Origin: a virus
Direction: 5' to 3' (one strand)
Virus record (IMG/VR): IMGVR_UViG_3300029953_000012
Location: 1 to 64,000 of that record
DNA: 64,000 bases
Part shown: one piece after another, positions 51,147-60,777 of the stretch
Layout of the letters: the number at the start of each line of letters is the position of its first letter
How positions within the stretch are numbered: position 1 is the stretch's first letter
The notes under the pieces: generated by a model
Told to the model about the DNA's origin: nothing
The model's database searches: none
What the model saw: the letters and a program-made list of their open reading frames with translations, nothing else
Made by a program: the position numbers and the translations under genes

Positions 51147-54100
51147 TTATTGTACCTTTGCTGGCAGCGGCTGATTACTAGTTACACTCTTAATTAAATC
51201 CAGTATCCCTGCCGCATTTGGAGTAACTGTAATATTAATTGGTGCCAAACCTTTAGACAATATCTCTGCCGCTGCCGTCATCAATTTTGCGGCTGTCATT
51301 AAATCAACTGCTCCCGTTTGCAAATTCTTAAATCCTTCCTGATTTTTCTGGAGTTCATCCTGTCTATTATCTTTCGTGGCAGTAAGATTTTGTTTATCCA
51401 AAATACTTTGTGGAGTTTGATTTCCAAATTGTTTCTGAGTAAGACTAGAAGCAGATTTTGATGCCAAGTCGTCGTTATATTTTAGATATGCCAATCCCGC
51501 ACTACTCTTAGTTAAATTGCGCTCAATCATCTGCCTCTGGGCTTCTCTGTCCTTCTGATACTTAGCCTCTAATTCTGGAGAATCTTTACCCAAGGCAGAA
51601 TAACTTTGGTTTCCTAATCCTCCTTTATAACCATATAAATAGCCGTTTCTATTAATGGTGTGTTCAGGTAAAATTCTGTTTTGGAAAATATTACTTTTTG
51701 TTTGGTTAAAATAGTTATTGGCGTCCTTATCGGTTAGGGCTTTTTCTATTCTGGCACTTTTTGAATGCATACCCGTCGCGTGTTCGTAATTTTGATTAAA
51801 TACTTCGTCGGTAGAAGTCCTATATTTGTCTCCATACTTTTTGATAAAATTCATTCTATCATCAAGTCTTTTGCCGCGAACTTCTTCTGTTTCAATTTGG
51901 GAACCGTATTGCATCCTTTCACTATTTTTATCAACCAAATATCTTCCCGCCATAGCTACATAGCTTAATGGACTCTTGCTAACCCCTAATAAGCCAAGAC
52001 CCATATTACCAATTCCTTCTGAATAGTGTCCTTGTTTAAAATCGTCATATGATTCCTTAGCAGCAAATCCGACTCCTACCGCTCCTAACGCAGTACCTCC
52101 CACTCTGGCAAATTTACCAAGTTTACCAGCGTTTTTCCATCCAGAAAGTGGGTTTAGAGAATCTGCTAATGAGCCAAATTTAAGTGAAAAAGCCTCCTTT
52201 ACTCCACTAGAGGTTGAAGAAACGTTTTTTGCTAATGAATCACGTAAAGAAACTCTTCTTGCTATTTCAGTGTCATAAGCTGTTCCACTGCCATAACGTA
52301 AAGGTTCTACTTTAAGTGATTTTCCAATTTTTTGAGATTCTTGACTATTTATGGTTGAAATTCTATCATTCAAAACTCCTTCACGAGCAGAATTTCCTAA
52401 TAATAAATTCCTAGCTCTTGTATATTCCCTTAAGGCTGTTTTTCCTCCCTTTAGAGAAGAGGTATTAACTTGACCAGCGAGTATATCATAATGTTCTGGA
52501 AGAAGACCTTTTTCTTGACCACCAAGATATGTTTGTTTAATATATTCCGGCATTCTTTCCTGACGAACCTTAAGAATCTTATCATAGGCATCCTGCATTC
52601 TTTTTTCATAAATAGCTTTATTTGACGCTAAAGTTTTAAGTTCTGCTTTGGCGTCTTCAATAGGACTAAAAGCGGTTCCTGTTGGTGCGGCAAGTTTAGA
52701 ATTCGAATTTATAGCGAAATTAGATTGTTTCTCTAATGTTGGAATACCAAAATTTCCTTTAATTTCTTGAGCTACTTTTGAGGCAGCTTTTTCTCCAGCA
52801 GCAATCGCAGACTCACCAGCTTGAGCCGTTTTAGGATTTATAATTGCTTCTTTAAGTCCTTTAAATTCTGTTACTAATTCCTTTGTGGCTTCTCCCCCTC
52901 CACGACCCTTGAACATTGCCCCAATAGATAAAATTAATGCACCCGCAGATAACATAGCCCCACCAGACGGAATGGCGTTCATTCCCAATGTTTGATACCA
53001 CTTAGCAGGGGGTGGTGTCGGAGGAGGTGTAGAATTATCTGTTCCGTTAGGAGTATATTTATTAGACTCGGCGGTTTTAGCGTCTTCTGACTTTTGAATT
53101 AAGTCCTGAAAAGTTTTAAAATTAGTACCTAGTGTTTCAAGACTATGAGAAAAAATATCCAAATCACCAGAAGCGCGTTTTACTGAGGTATCCAATGGAC
53201 TAATATCCAAACCACTTTGTCCTCCGGGTATAGGGCTATTAATATCCAAAGATGGCGTATTAACCCCCTTATACTTTCCAAAAGTTCTATCGAATGACCT
53301 TTCATCACTATTAGCAAATTGCTGTAAACCAGAACCAGCGTAAATATAATTATAAGCCGCTCTTGAACCAGCTTGAGCAGTGTCATACAAACCTCGTATT
53401 TGAGGATTATTATAATCTCTCTCGTCAGAAGGTATGAAATTAAGCAAATCTCTAGCTGCCTCACCTCGGCGTATGGTGCTGCGACTGTGAGTCATTGTAT
53501 ATTCATCTCGGCGAAGTTCTATACGAGCACTTCTAGCACCCCCACGAGCCAATTCATCAATACCTTTAATACCATCCGCTAGTTCGCTAAATCTGGCAGT
53601 CTTAATCTCAGCAAGTAAGTCATACAAAGCCTTAGTTTGTTCTTCGGCGTTCTTTTCTGCAATAGTCTTGGATTCAAGAAGGATATTACCGATATCTTCG
53701 GTTTTGCTTGAAAGTGCGCTGCTTAAAGAACTCTGTAAACCACTAAATTGAACGGGTTTAAACATCTCATTTCCCGTTTCTCCAACAGTAGCTCCAGCCC
53801 CCAAAAAGTTCTTAATAAAAGAATCTTTGTCCGTTACTCCACTGAGAATATTTTGTGGGTTTTTGGAAAACTCAGATAACCTCGAAGCAAGATATTCATT
53901 TTGTCTTTGTTTGTCTGGTAATAACGTAGCAAGACCGGAGGCGTCTGTTGAATTTGTCAAAGTTGGACGAATAAATTCTTGAGTAACCTTTTGTAGACTT
54001 TCGCTAATAGATTTTTTGCCAGCAATATTATTTAATGACGAATCTCTCTGAAATTGGTCATTTAAGTCTTGGATTTTCAACGCATAACGCTGTTGAATTG

Positions 54101-57100
54101 TTGACGAGTCAGAAGTAGTTAAAGATGATAATTCGTTTTGTTTTCCACCTTTGTAAGTAGCCAAGGAAGCGGTTCTATAAGTTGACTCCGCGCCCGCCAC
54201 ACCAGATGCTAAATTGAAATTGGATATTAATGCACCTTTGGAAATAACATTTTGAAGTTCTTGGTTGTACTTTTGGCGGATTGCCATTTCTTGAATGTTA
54301 ATTTCATTAAGAGCCTTGATATGTCTATCCCATTCGTCAACTCCAACACCTTTTGGAATTTTAAATTTATTAATCTCGTAAGAAAGTTGTTTAAATAATT
54401 GAGCGGCAGATTGGGTTCCTAAATCTGTATAGATAGGATTTTTAACCGCTTCACTCATATAAGAACTTATGTCATTATCATTCAAAGCCCCTTTCTTCAT
54501 TCTGTCCGAAAACCCTTGAGGCATTAAATCAGAGTCCATAACCCTTTGACCAATTGCTACTGCTGCTTGACTTAATGTATTCTGTTTCTCTAATATGTCT
54601 GTCGGGTTTGTTCCTCCAAAAAGACCAGTATCAGTAGCAAAAATTCCACCCGCCCTAGACTCAGCGAAACTATGACCGGCAATAGAATTATTAGCCACCA
54701 TTTGGGCTAAATTCATTCGTATTTCAGTTTCGCTCTTGTCGGCGGATTGTGTGTTGATAGCCTGACTAAGAATATTCCTCTTTTCTTCCGATGTTCCTGC
54801 TCCTTCTAGTTTTTGAACGATTTCTGCACCGCCACCTTTTCCAGAGGCATCAGGATTTATTCCCGCTAAAGCTATTAGAGATTTGGAATACTTACTCTGA
54901 AGGGATTGGTATTCATCAAGGGTGACGGCTGTATCATTTGCTGCGGCTTTTAATTTATCAAAAGAATCAAGAACGTCATTACCCGCGCTTGATAGATTTT
55001 CAGCCCTCGTACTTGCCAAATCATAGGCTCTTTCAAAAGTCCCGAATTTAGAAGCAGTAATAGATAATGCATTTGACAAAGAATTTGCCGCTACTCCAGC
55101 GGCGGTGATTACTCCCAATTTATTTGGGAAAGTTAATAATAATTGACTAGCAGTTACTATTCCATTAGAAAACTCTTCTAAACCTTTTGAAGCATCAACG
55201 GCACCAAAGTTTTTTGAAAAACTAGCCGCCTGTTCTATTGCCATGGGCGCGGCAATCATACCATATATAGAACCGCTACTTATTTTTCCAGATATTCCAG
55301 AAACTCTTTGCCTATAGTTTTGGTATTCAGCATTTTGAGCAGCTTGAACGGTCGGGTCTTTTGAAAACGAACTGTTTTTAGATTTTATAGCATCAGCTAA
55401 TTTATCTACGTCATTATATTCTTGACCATTATATTTAGTAGAACCTTCAACTTGAATATTCTTTTGAAGAATGGCAAATTGTTCGTTAGTTTTTCTAATT
55501 AACTCGATTTGTTTTTCGTATCCGAAAGAAAGGGAGTTTAATATTCCTCCCATCTTATTTCCTAAAACACCCTGTAAAGAACCTAAAATTAAAGAATCGG
55601 TAATACCGAAATTCGGAACAAATCCACCTCCCATGTTTTTAACATCTGTTTGTCCAATTGTAGCGTGTTGATTTATTGCATCCTGTGGGCTATTCTGATA
55701 AGATTTATCATATACCATGGCTCCTAATGGATTGTTGGTGGAAACGGCTTCTGGAGAAAATCCGATAGTAGCAGAAGAAGAATTTTCTCTTATTAATGCT
55801 TTTCTAACGGCTTCTCGTTCGTAAAACCACTCTAAAATTTCTTTTCCTGCCAGTCTCTTATCCCCCACAACAATTTGTGCATTTGGATTTTTTGACATTG
55901 CAAGATAACTTGATAGTTCTATATCAGAACCCAATTTAGTAGTATATCTATATGCTCCATAATTTTGATTTTTTCTTTCTGCTGAAGCTTGCAATCCCCT
56001 TTTGTTGGCATAAACTCCCCTCTTAACAATATTTTGATTTTGGGTGTCCCAAATATGATATGGTTCGCTTGGGTCTGGCATTGCTGCATTTGGAACAGAA
56101 AAACCACCAGCAGGAGTTACCGATATATTTGCACCAATTTCTTTTCCAACAGCACTTACTATATTAGCTGAGAAAGCTTGATTAACATTTCCTTCATATA
56201 CCCTTTGCATTACTCCACTAGAAAGTTCTGTTAGAGCTTGTCTTTTTAATTGTACTCCTTTAGCTCCACCAATAGAATTAGCCTCATTAAGAAGGGCGAT
56301 ATATTTTTCCATCAATCCATTATTCTGAGAAAGAACTTGTCCAATTCCCTGTTGAATCATTTTCTGTTTTTCGGCTGGTTCGTTATAACCTAATTCAGTT
56401 TTTCCAGAAGCGATAGCGAACGCCCCGAATCCTTTTGTAATTTTAGCAATCAAAGCCGCTGCTATTTGAATACCGGGACCAGAAATAATATCTCCAAGAC
56501 CTTTCGCAAAACCTTGACCAATACTTTTACTAATCTTATCCCCCGTGTCGGATTTTTCAGTAATTGAATCTAGACTGTCTGCGATTTTTTGTATTTGACT
56601 ATTAAAAGAGTCTAACTGACTTTTTGCTCCACTACCCATACTTACATTTCCTAAAGACGAAACTAGTTTTGTGAATGTTAAAACTGTGGTATTAAGTTTG
56701 GAAGCGATAGTATCATTAAGAGATACCATACGTTGTTCGATAAGACCAGTTGATTGACCGGCAGCAATTACAGCCTTGTCGTAAATAGAAAATCCATGTC
56801 CCAAATCATTTAAAGAAGCCTTTAAAATGTTAACTTGATAAACACCACCAACAGCTTCTGTGACGAATGACTTTTGAGCATAATTAAGGTTATTGTATTG
56901 AGACGCGAGATTCTTTAAAATACTAATTAAAGGAAGAACTTGTCCTGCCGCATTTTTTGTTTGCACTCCAACGGCTTCCAAATCGTTTATAACTTCTGGT
57001 CTTCCTAACCTTGTAAAAATAGACTTGAAAGCGTTACCAATAACGGCACCACCACGAGCCGTAGCGGTCTGGACAGCGGTAACTAATCCCAATAATTGAT

Positions 57101-57785
57101 TAAACTGAACTCCAGCTTCTGTTGCAGTAGAACCGACACGACCAATGGCTTTTGCCAAGTCTTGTGCGCTAACAGCAAATTTAGTATCAACGGCGGTTAA
57201 TCTGCTAACAATATCATTAGCAGAAAGTCCTTCTTTACTAAAGGCGTTAATAGCCGCCGTAATTGCATTAACGGAATCAGCAGCGTCTAATCCTGAAATT
57301 CTCATTAACTGCATGGCTGCGGTCATACGATTAGCTGTCTCGGTAGCACTAACACCGTGACGAGCAAATTCCAACGCCACCTTACTAGCTGTTTGGAATG
57401 TCTGTCCAGTTTGTGCGGCGGCTTTAAACATATTAGCCGAAAACTGGTTAAGCCCGCTAGAACCAAGTTTTAAGATTGTATTTATATTTGCTAGACTCTG
57501 TTCAACCTCAATGGTAGAAGATACCATTTTTTTGAAGGCGTTATATACCAAATAAATACTTCCTGCTGATGCTCCGAAGGCTAACACACGAGCATTAGCG
57601 GCTGACATGGACTTTTGGAAATCTGAAGATTGGCCAGTTATCTTGCCCAATGGTTGCGAAGCCGCGTTCATCCCAGCACTAATATTCTGGGATAAACTTG
57701 CTCCTATCTTTTTTGCACTTGCATTAGCTGTAGCTTCATCAAAATGAGGCACAACCAACACGCCCAATTGCATTAAATCTGCCAT
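51147..57785 (-). CDS. Tail tape-measure protein (2,212 aa)
   Basis: The longest gene. The N-terminal region (residues about 50-350) matches the TP901-type tape-measure domain: VEQSLANINTILKLGSSGLN, TGQTFQTASKVALEFARHGV, LMRISGLDAADSVNAITAAI, VDTKFAVSAQDLAKAIGRVG and NAFKSIFTRLGRPEVINDLE. The rest is long helical, Ala/Gln/Lys-rich sequence with short hydrophobic segments around 1640 (AIPSGGAMLSAGALILSIGA) and 1910 (VGGTALGAVGVGFAAKESYD). By the usual scale of about 0.15 nm per residue the tail would be roughly 330 nm long. No lytic domain is recognised. AGGA precedes the ATG, and TGTGTAATTA lies 29 bases upstream. Confidence 0.95.
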   Translation of the reverse strand: MADLMQLGVLVVPHFDEATANASAKKIGASLSQNISAGMNAASQPLGKITGQSSDFQKSMSAANARVLAFGASAGSIYLVYNAFKKMVSSTIEVEQSLANINTILKLGSSGLNQFSANMFKAAAQTGQTFQTASKVALEFARHGVSATETANRMTAAMQLMRISGLDAADSVNAITAAINAFSKEGLSANDIVSRLTAVDTKFAVSAQDLAKAIGRVGSTATEAGVQFNQLLGLVTAVQTATARGGAVIGNAFKSIFTRLGRPEVINDLEAVGVQTKNAAGQVLPLISILKNLASQYNNLNYAQKSFVTEAVGGVYQVNILKASLNDLGHGFSIYDKAVIAAGQSTGLIEQRMVSLNDTIASKLNTTVLTFTKLVSSLGNVSMGSGAKSQLDSFNSQIQKIADSLDSITEKSDTGDKISKSIGQGFAKGLGDIISGPGIQIAAALIAKITKGFGAFAIASGKTELGYNEPAEKQKMIQQGIGQVLSQNNGLMEKYIALLNEANSIGGAKGVQLKRQALTELSSGVMQRVYEGNVNQAFSANIVSAVGKEIGANISVTPAGGFSVPNAAMPDPSEPYHIWDTQNQNIVKRGVYANKRGLQASAERKNQNYGAYRYTTKLGSDIELSSYLAMSKNPNAQIVVGDKRLAGKEILEWFYEREAVRKALIRENSSSATIGFSPEAVSTNNPLGAMVYDKSYQNSPQDAINQHATIGQTDVKNMGGGFVPNFGITDSLILGSLQGVLGNKMGGILNSLSFGYEKQIELIRKTNEQFAILQKNIQVEGSTKYNGQEYNDVDKLADAIKSKNSSFSKDPTVQAAQNAEYQNYRQRVSGISGKISSGSIYGMIAAPMAIEQAASFSKNFGAVDASKGLEEFSNGIVTASQLLLTFPNKLGVITAAGVAANSLSNALSITASKFGTFERAYDLASTRAENLSSAGNDVLDSFDKLKAAANDTAVTLDEYQSLQSKYSKSLIALAGINPDASGKGGGAEIVQKLEGAGTSEEKRNILSQAINTQSADKSETEIRMNLAQMVANNSIAGHSFAESRAGGIFATDTGLFGGTNPTDILEKQNTLSQAAVAIGQRVMDSDLMPQGFSDRMKKGALNDNDISSYMSEAVKNPIYTDLGTQSAAQLFKQLSYEINKFKIPKGVGVDEWDRHIKALNEINIQEMAIRQKYNQELQNVISKGALISNFNLASGVAGAESTYRTASLATYKGGKQNELSSLTTSDSSTIQQRYALKIQDLNDQFQRDSSLNNIAGKKSISESLQKVTQEFIRPTLTNSTDASGLATLLPDKQRQNEYLASRLSEFSKNPQNILSGVTDKDSFIKNFLGAGATVGETGNEMFKPVQFSGLQSSLSSALSSKTEDIGNILLESKTIAEKNAEEQTKALYDLLAEIKTARFSELADGIKGIDELARGGARSARIELRRDEYTMTHSRSTIRRGEAARDLLNFIPSDERDYNNPQIRGLYDTAQAGSRAAYNYIYAGSGLQQFANSDERSFDRTFGKYKGVNTPSLDINSPIPGGQSGLDISPLDTSVKRASGDLDIFSHSLETLGTNFKTFQDLIQKSEDAKTAESNKYTPNGTDNSTPPPTPPPAKWYQTLGMNAIPSGGAMLSAGALILSIGAMFKGRGGGEATKELVTEFKGLKEAIINPKTAQAGESAIAAGEKAASKVAQEIKGNFGIPTLEKQSNFAINSNSKLAAPTGTAFSPIEDAKAELKTLASNKAIYEKRMQDAYDKILKVRQERMPEYIKQTYLGGQEKGLLPEHYDILAGQVNTSSLKGGKTALREYTRARNLLLGNSAREGVLNDRISTINSQESQKIGKSLKVEPLRYGSGTAYDTEIARRVSLRDSLAKNVSSTSSGVKEAFSLKFGSLADSLNPLSGWKNAGKLGKFARVGGTALGAVGVGFAAKESYDDFKQGHYSEGIGNMGLGLLGVSKSPLSYVAMAGRYLVDKNSERMQYGSQIETEEVRGKRLDDRMNFIKKYGDKYRTSTDEVFNQNYEHATGMHSKSARIEKALTDKDANNYFNQTKSNIFQNRILPEHTINRNGYLYGYKGGLGNQSYSALGKDSPELEAKYQKDREAQRQMIERNLTKSSAGLAYLKYNDDLASKSASSLTQKQFGNQTPQSILDKQNLTATKDNRQDELQKNQEGFKNLQTGAVDLMTAAKLMTAAAEILSKGLAPINITVTPNAAGILDLIKSVTSNQPLPAKVQ

Positions 57786-57814
57786 AAACTCTTATTCCTG
57801 TGTGTTGTTACCAC

Positions 57815-57824
57815 TAATTACACA
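57815..57824 (-). promoter_or_regulatory. TGTGTAATTA motif before tape-measure gene
   Basis: Minus-strand TGTGTAATTA, 29 bases before the ATG at 57785. It overlaps the stop codon of the 57818 gene (GTG-TAA), so its conservation is partly constrained by coding. Same word as at 46753 and 48420. Confidence 0.35.
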
Positions 57825-58678
57825 GTTTCTTGTTGATTTCTCTTACCAATATTTAAAGAATAATGAAGGTCATACCAAGCAGCTACGTCTTTGATTTTTG
57901 CATCAAGGTTCAAATCTGGAGGACTTCCCTTGGTATTTTCACGGACGTTTAGATTACGTGTGCCCAAAGAAAACAGATAACTCTGATGATGGGACATTGA
58001 AGATATGGACTTATTTAAGAACTTACTTATATCGTTTTTTACATAAGTTAATTTATTGAGAAACATTGGTAAAGATGCTATACCTTTAAGATTGTCTTCT
58101 GAAAACTTTTTGTATTGTTCGGATAAAGAAGCGCCTAATTCATTGATATTAGTAGGCTCCCATAGTTGAAAATCTTCATATGTTTTTTCAACATGTTCGG
58201 TTAATTCTGAATCCTTGTAAAAGGACAGGTAAATTACATAATCATTTACGTCATCATCAATTAAGTCTTCGATATTCCTTCCCAGAACCTGCTTTCTCTC
58301 AAATAAGATTTCTGAAAGTTGTTTTTTTCTTTCGTTGATGATTTTTTCAATAATAGGACGCTGTTGGTAAATAAGATTGGGAAGATTTCTCTCGTTATCT
58401 GAAATTTCGTATTTTAATTGAAGGATTTGTTCTTCTTTATCTTTAGACCACTCCTCATTATCAATGGCTGTTTTTAGTAAGTAGGATTCGTGAGGAACAC
58501 CTTCTTTTTCGTAATAATAGAATAGTTCAGTTCTTTTTTTTAAAATTGAATGGCTGTCTTTATCCGAAAAGTGTTTGATGTATAAAGAAGACTTAGGGTC
58601 ATAACTAAAACCATCAAGAATTTCAAAATAAATTAATTTTAAAACGTCAATTTCTGAGATATTGATGACCTGAGACAC
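57818..58678 (-). CDS. Putative tail assembly chaperone (paralogue 2, 286 aa)
   Basis: A 286-residue, highly charged helical protein between the tail tube and the tape measure, the position of tail assembly chaperones. Its segment KRTELFYYYEKEGVPHESYL aligns with RLSYFLKEGLLPHSLVSKRY of the upstream protein, each followed by an acidic stretch and a long helix, so the two look like paralogues. The start is a GTG at 58678, two bases after the upstream TAA; an ATG two bases earlier is out of frame. AAGG lies about 10 bases upstream. I checked for a lambda-type -1 frameshift joining the two and found no slippery site in the available stretch. Confidence 0.6.
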   Translation of the reverse strand: MSQVINISEIDVLKLIYFEILDGFSYDPKSSLYIKHFSDKDSHSILKKRTELFYYYEKEGVPHESYLLKTAIDNEEWSKDKEEQILQLKYEISDNERNLPNLIYQQRPIIEKIINERKKQLSEILFERKQVLGRNIEDLIDDDVNDYVIYLSFYKDSELTEHVEKTYEDFQLWEPTNINELGASLSEQYKKFSEDNLKGIASLPMFLNKLTYVKNDISKFLNKSISSMSHHQSYLFSLGTRNLNVRENTKGSPPDLNLDAKIKDVAAWYDLHYSLNIGKRNQQETV

Positions 58679-58680
58679 AT

Positions 58681-59499
58681 TTAAGCAGCCTTGGCTTCAA
58701 CCACTTCGGTCGTTACTGGCGGAATTTCTTTTTCTTCCTTAATTGCATACTCGGTTACGCTAAGATTATAGTTTTCTTCAGCAGATTTAAAGTCGTCAAG
58801 TTTGACTTCTGTTCCTACGGTTTGCCAAAAAGATACAAAATATGAGAGTTTCTTTATAACTTCATTCATAAATGGGTCACTTTTTTCCTCAATTTCATCA
58901 AGAGTTTTCATTCTAGCATCGAAGTCACCCTCACCGAAAACCGGCTTATATCCCTTATCATCCAAATCGACTAAACTAATATTCAATATCCAAAATTCTA
59001 TCGTTTCAGCCCTACTCTTAGCTTCGGCGGTATTAGAGAAAATTTCCGAATAGTTGTTTTGAATATCGCGGATGGTTTTGTTAATTTCATTTAACTCAAA
59101 AATAATAGCCGCTCGACGTTCAGTTTGAAAGTCGGTAAGTGGAGATTTCATGGCAAAGTACTCTTCCTGAAGTTTTACGTAAGTATCTCGTAATGATTGC
59201 ATTAACCGCTTCTCATCTTCACTCAATGGACCACCATCATTAAGATAACGCTTCGACACTAGAGAATGAGGTAGGAGTCCTTCTTTGAGAAAATAACTTA
59301 GTCTTTTGGCGTAAAATATTTCAGCCTCTTTATACTTTTTGCGGTCGGGTTTAAGAACGGCAATTTTAAAAGGTTTATTTTTTTTGACAGTCTTGATAAC
59401 TTCGATAGTCTCGCCATTTTCAATGCGGGTTTCTGGGACTTTTTCCTCGATTTCCTTTAGTACTGTCGATTCGTAGATGTATTTTTGAACTTTTTCCAT
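58681..59499 (-). CDS. Putative tail assembly chaperone (paralogue 1, 272 aa)
   Basis: A 272-residue charged protein. The N-terminus has VLKEIEEKVPETRIENGETI and NKPFKIAVLKPDRKKYKEAE, followed by FYAKRLSYFLKEGLLPHSLV and a long helical part (TERRAAIIFELNEINKTIRD). Location between tail-tube and tape-measure genes and resemblance to the next protein suggest a chaperone that coats the tape measure. The C-terminus (PPVTTEVVEAKAA) is flexible. It ends in TAA followed two bases later by the GTG start of its neighbour. Confidence 0.6.
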   Translation of the reverse strand: MEKVQKYIYESTVLKEIEEKVPETRIENGETIEVIKTVKKNKPFKIAVLKPDRKKYKEAEIFYAKRLSYFLKEGLLPHSLVSKRYLNDGGPLSEDEKRLMQSLRDTYVKLQEEYFAMKSPLTDFQTERRAAIIFELNEINKTIRDIQNNYSEIFSNTAEAKSRAETIEFWILNISLVDLDDKGYKPVFGEGDFDARMKTLDEIEEKSDPFMNEVIKKLSYFVSFWQTVGTEVKLDDFKSAEENYNLSVTEYAIKEEKEIPPVTTEVVEAKAA

Positions 59500-59509
59500 A
59501 GTAGTAGTA

Positions 59510-59782
59510 TTATAGTATAATTGGGGTTGATGTGATAGTCTTTCGATAGATAATTCTTTTAGACGCTTCCTCTACGCGTTGCGCGTTGATAACGAAATCA
59601 AAATAACTTAAAAATTGAAGTATTTCTCTGAGGGTGTCGTTGGAAGAATCTAGAACTTTCTTGCGAATAGCAGCGTGTTTTTCATCGTCTAATTTTAAGT
59701 CCTCTACTAAACCAAGGTAGTATTTAAATAAAGCCTTAATTTCCTTTTCCATCTGTAATTTAATAATACAATCTTCAACCAT
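59510..59782 (-). CDS. Small helical protein after tail tube (90 aa)
   Basis: A 90-residue helical protein (MEKEIKALFKYYLGLVEDLK, RKKVLDSSNDTLREILQFLS). It begins after the strong terminator that ends the tail-tube gene and has its own TGTGTATAAT promoter and an AAGGA Shine-Dalgarno. It is first in the chaperone and tape-measure transcript. A tail assembly role is inferred from position. Confidence 0.6.
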   Translation of the reverse strand: MVEDCIIKLQMEKEIKALFKYYLGLVEDLKLDDEKHAAIRKKVLDSSNDTLREILQFLSYFDFVINAQRVEEASKRIIYRKTITSTPIIL

Positions 59783-59804
59783 AATTATTCCTTTATCCTA
59801 TATT

Positions 59805-59814
59805 ATTATACACA
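59805..59814 (-). promoter_or_regulatory. Promoter of chaperone/tape-measure transcript
   Basis: Minus-strand TGTGTATAAT with a perfect TATAAT (59810-59805), 22 bases before the ATG at 59782 and directly behind the terminator at 59821-59846. AAGGA lies in the leader. The same ten bases precede the GIY-YIG gene on the plus strand. Confidence 0.65.
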
Positions 59815-59820
59815 TTAAAA

Positions 59821-59846
59821 CAAAAAAACCCCGCCGAAGCGGGGTT
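59821..59846 (-). terminator. Rho-independent terminator of the tail-tube gene
   Basis: Read on the minus strand: AACCCCGC, loop TTCG, GCGGGGTT, then a run of Ts. The stem is 8 pairs with an extra-stable UUCG tetraloop, 20 bases after the stop of the tail-tube gene. On the plus strand the loop is CGAA and no T-run of similar quality follows, so it acts on minus-strand transcripts. Confidence 0.9.
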
Positions 59847-59865
59847 GTAAATTTCACTATTACGA

Positions 59866-60777
59866 TTAAGCACCGTATGCAGGACCGAATCCAGTAATAT
59901 TGATACCAGTCTGAACATATCCACTGATAACTATATCAGTAAGGGTGGCAGAAACGTCTTCGGCGGAATAACTAAAGGACGCACTAACCTGACCAGCGGC
60001 GTTGCTGAACGAACGAGAATTAACCTTACCGTGAGGAAGGATGATGTTAATAGTTCCAATAGAAACACCTTGAGCCAAAACAGCATCAAGAATTGTTGGG
60101 TCAACGCCGTAACCTTCTACGGTCATACTTGTCTTGTAAGGAGCTTTAGTAGCGATAATGCTAATCAAATTACCCTGAGTAGCATTAGGGTTGTCACCCA
60201 AAGCGGAAAGATTTTCTGTTGGTAAATCATAGGAAAATTTAACAGATGTCGCAGCGACACCACTCAATAAGCCAGAACTTCCAACAGACATTGTAGTAAT
60301 AGGCGAAATAGCAAGAGGAGCAGCGCCAGCTACCAATCCAGTAGCTCCACTAGGCTGCACGATATAAGGATTACCAACACCAGCGAATCCAAGGTCAAAC
60401 ATACCAAGAGCACCCATTGAAATATCAAGACCCAAATTTGTAAGAACACCAGTCATTGAAAAACCATCAGGAGCCACGGTAATAACAATACCACCCGCAC
60501 CAGTGCCGGTTTGAGTAGCAGAAATTAAAGCGTTAATAACAGCAGCAGAAAGGGTTGTGATACCGGAACCTGAACCCAAATAACCCTTTAAACTAGATTT
60601 ACAAGTGGTTAATGCGGTTTGAGCTAAGTTTAATGAATTAAACGAACCGAATGAAGTAATAGCTTCAACCGGACGATTAACTTCGATGTTTGCGTGGTTG
60701 ATTGGGAGAACAACTGTTGTCCCACCATAAGTAAGACTACCACTTTGAGCGAAATATGCGATTCTATTTATTGCCAT
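59866..60777 (-). CDS. Major tail tube protein (putative)
   Basis: A 303-residue protein rich in Gly, Ala, Ser and Thr. The N-terminus (MAINRIAYFAQSGSLTYGGT) and repeated beta segments (KSSLKGYLGSGSGITTLSAA, IVITVAPDGFSMTGVLTNLG, YKTSMTVEGYGVDPTILDAV, ASFSYSAEDVSATLTDIVIS) suit a tail-tube subunit. It is followed by the strongest terminator of the window and preceded by AGGA and an AT-rich leader (TAAATAAACC), as expected for an abundant virion protein. Its place between neck proteins and chaperones agrees. A decoration or capsid-associated protein is the main alternative. Confidence 0.65.
   Translation of the reverse strand: MAINRIAYFAQSGSLTYGGTTVVLPINHANIEVNRPVEAITSFGSFNSLNLAQTALTTCKSSLKGYLGSGSGITTLSAAVINALISATQTGTGAGGIVITVAPDGFSMTGVLTNLGLDISMGALGMFDLGFAGVGNPYIVQPSGATGLVAGAAPLAISPITTMSVGSSGLLSGVAATSVKFSYDLPTENLSALGDNPNATQGNLISIIATKAPYKTSMTVEGYGVDPTILDAVLAQGVSIGTINIILPHGKVNSRSFSNAAGQVSASFSYSAEDVSATLTDIVISGYVQTGINITGFGPAYGA

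Noticed and set aside
44474-55572. Further copies of the CTAAAACAC core within structural genes (44474, 46199, 46523 and 55559 regions)
   Set aside because: On the coding strand these are ordinary GTGTTTTAG-containing codon runs (for example Gly-Val-Leu-Gly, Ser-Val-Leu-Asp) and are not flanked by the rest of the 16-base repeat.
51765-57360. Plus-strand open frames inside the tape-measure gene
   Set aside because: They are short, antisense to a convincing long gene and have no recognisable protein features or ribosome binding sites.
58676-58700. Lambda-type -1 frameshift between the two chaperone-like genes
   Set aside because: The second frame has a TGA at 58699, and the short stretch after it contains no X XXY YYZ heptamer. 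A GTG start with nearby AAGG explains the arrangement.
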